This document shows positions 1 to 64,000 of a DNA stretch of 64,000 bases, piece by piece (position 1 is the stretch's first letter; each line of letters begins with the position of its first letter). The DNA lies in assembly GCA_963170055.1 (NCBI GenBank), contig CAUJGJ010000255.1:5001-69000 (forward strand). Reading direction: 5' to 3'. The stretch is from Halisarca cf. caerulea (taxonomy: Eukaryota > Porifera > Demospongiae > Chondrillida > Halisarcidae). Made by a program: the position numbers and the translations under genes. The notes beneath the pieces are model-generated. The model was not told where the DNA came from and made no database searches. It saw only the letters and a program-made list of their open reading frames with translations.

Positions 1-10
1 GTCGACTTAC

Positions 11-64000
<63,990 letters not shown>

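Overview
The window is eukaryotic and AT-rich. It has many GT-AG introns, abundant short inverted-repeat transposons and simple repeats, and one scaffold gap of exactly 200 Ns. Protein content and repeat types suggest a marine invertebrate, perhaps a sponge or cnidarian. The species cannot be fixed from the sequence, and the gap size only says that long scaffolds were joined.

One gene fills the window. On the minus strand, 60 exons from 64000 down to 11 can be chained with consistent splice phases and no internal stop. They give about 3,225 codons of an RNF213 (mysterin) homologue, the giant AAA+ E3 ubiquitin ligase. Both ends lie outside: the N-terminal part is beyond 64000 and one or two last exons are beyond position 1. 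The chain runs as follows: AAA2 P-loop (58 kb), linker (52.6-57.7 kb), AAA3 Walker A and B (49 kb), AAA4 Walker A and B and its [12 protein letters not shown] block (43.8-44.5 kb), AAA5 with FPIPLINRLEKH (37.8-41 kb), AAA6 (31-33 kb), E3 shell (25-31 kb), RZ finger (10.7-10.9 kb) and the C-terminal domain (0-10.6 kb).

The main observation is that the RING finger is missing. The blocks that flank the RING in vertebrate RNF213 are both recognisable (exons at 29815-29924 and 26234-26476). Between them I find only a 54-nt exon encoding an acidic linker. The RZ finger, with its Cys and His ligands and the catalytic His and Cys, is complete, as are the P-loops of AAA2, AAA3 and AAA4. The locus therefore looks like a natural RING-less, RZ-dependent RNF213.

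The introns are a transposon graveyard. The 6-kb intron at 11534-17614 holds a pogo/Tigger element with an inactivated transposase and a second, HIRAN-like ORF, followed by a Tc1-like element that carries an unrelated ORF inside its inverted repeats. Other introns hold a dispersed foldback family, a CAGT..ACCTC-ended MITE family, several TACCGT-ended MITEs, long (TA)n tracts, a (GT)n tract and a 22-bp minisatellite. I found no tRNA, rRNA or CRISPR array, and no convincing second host gene.
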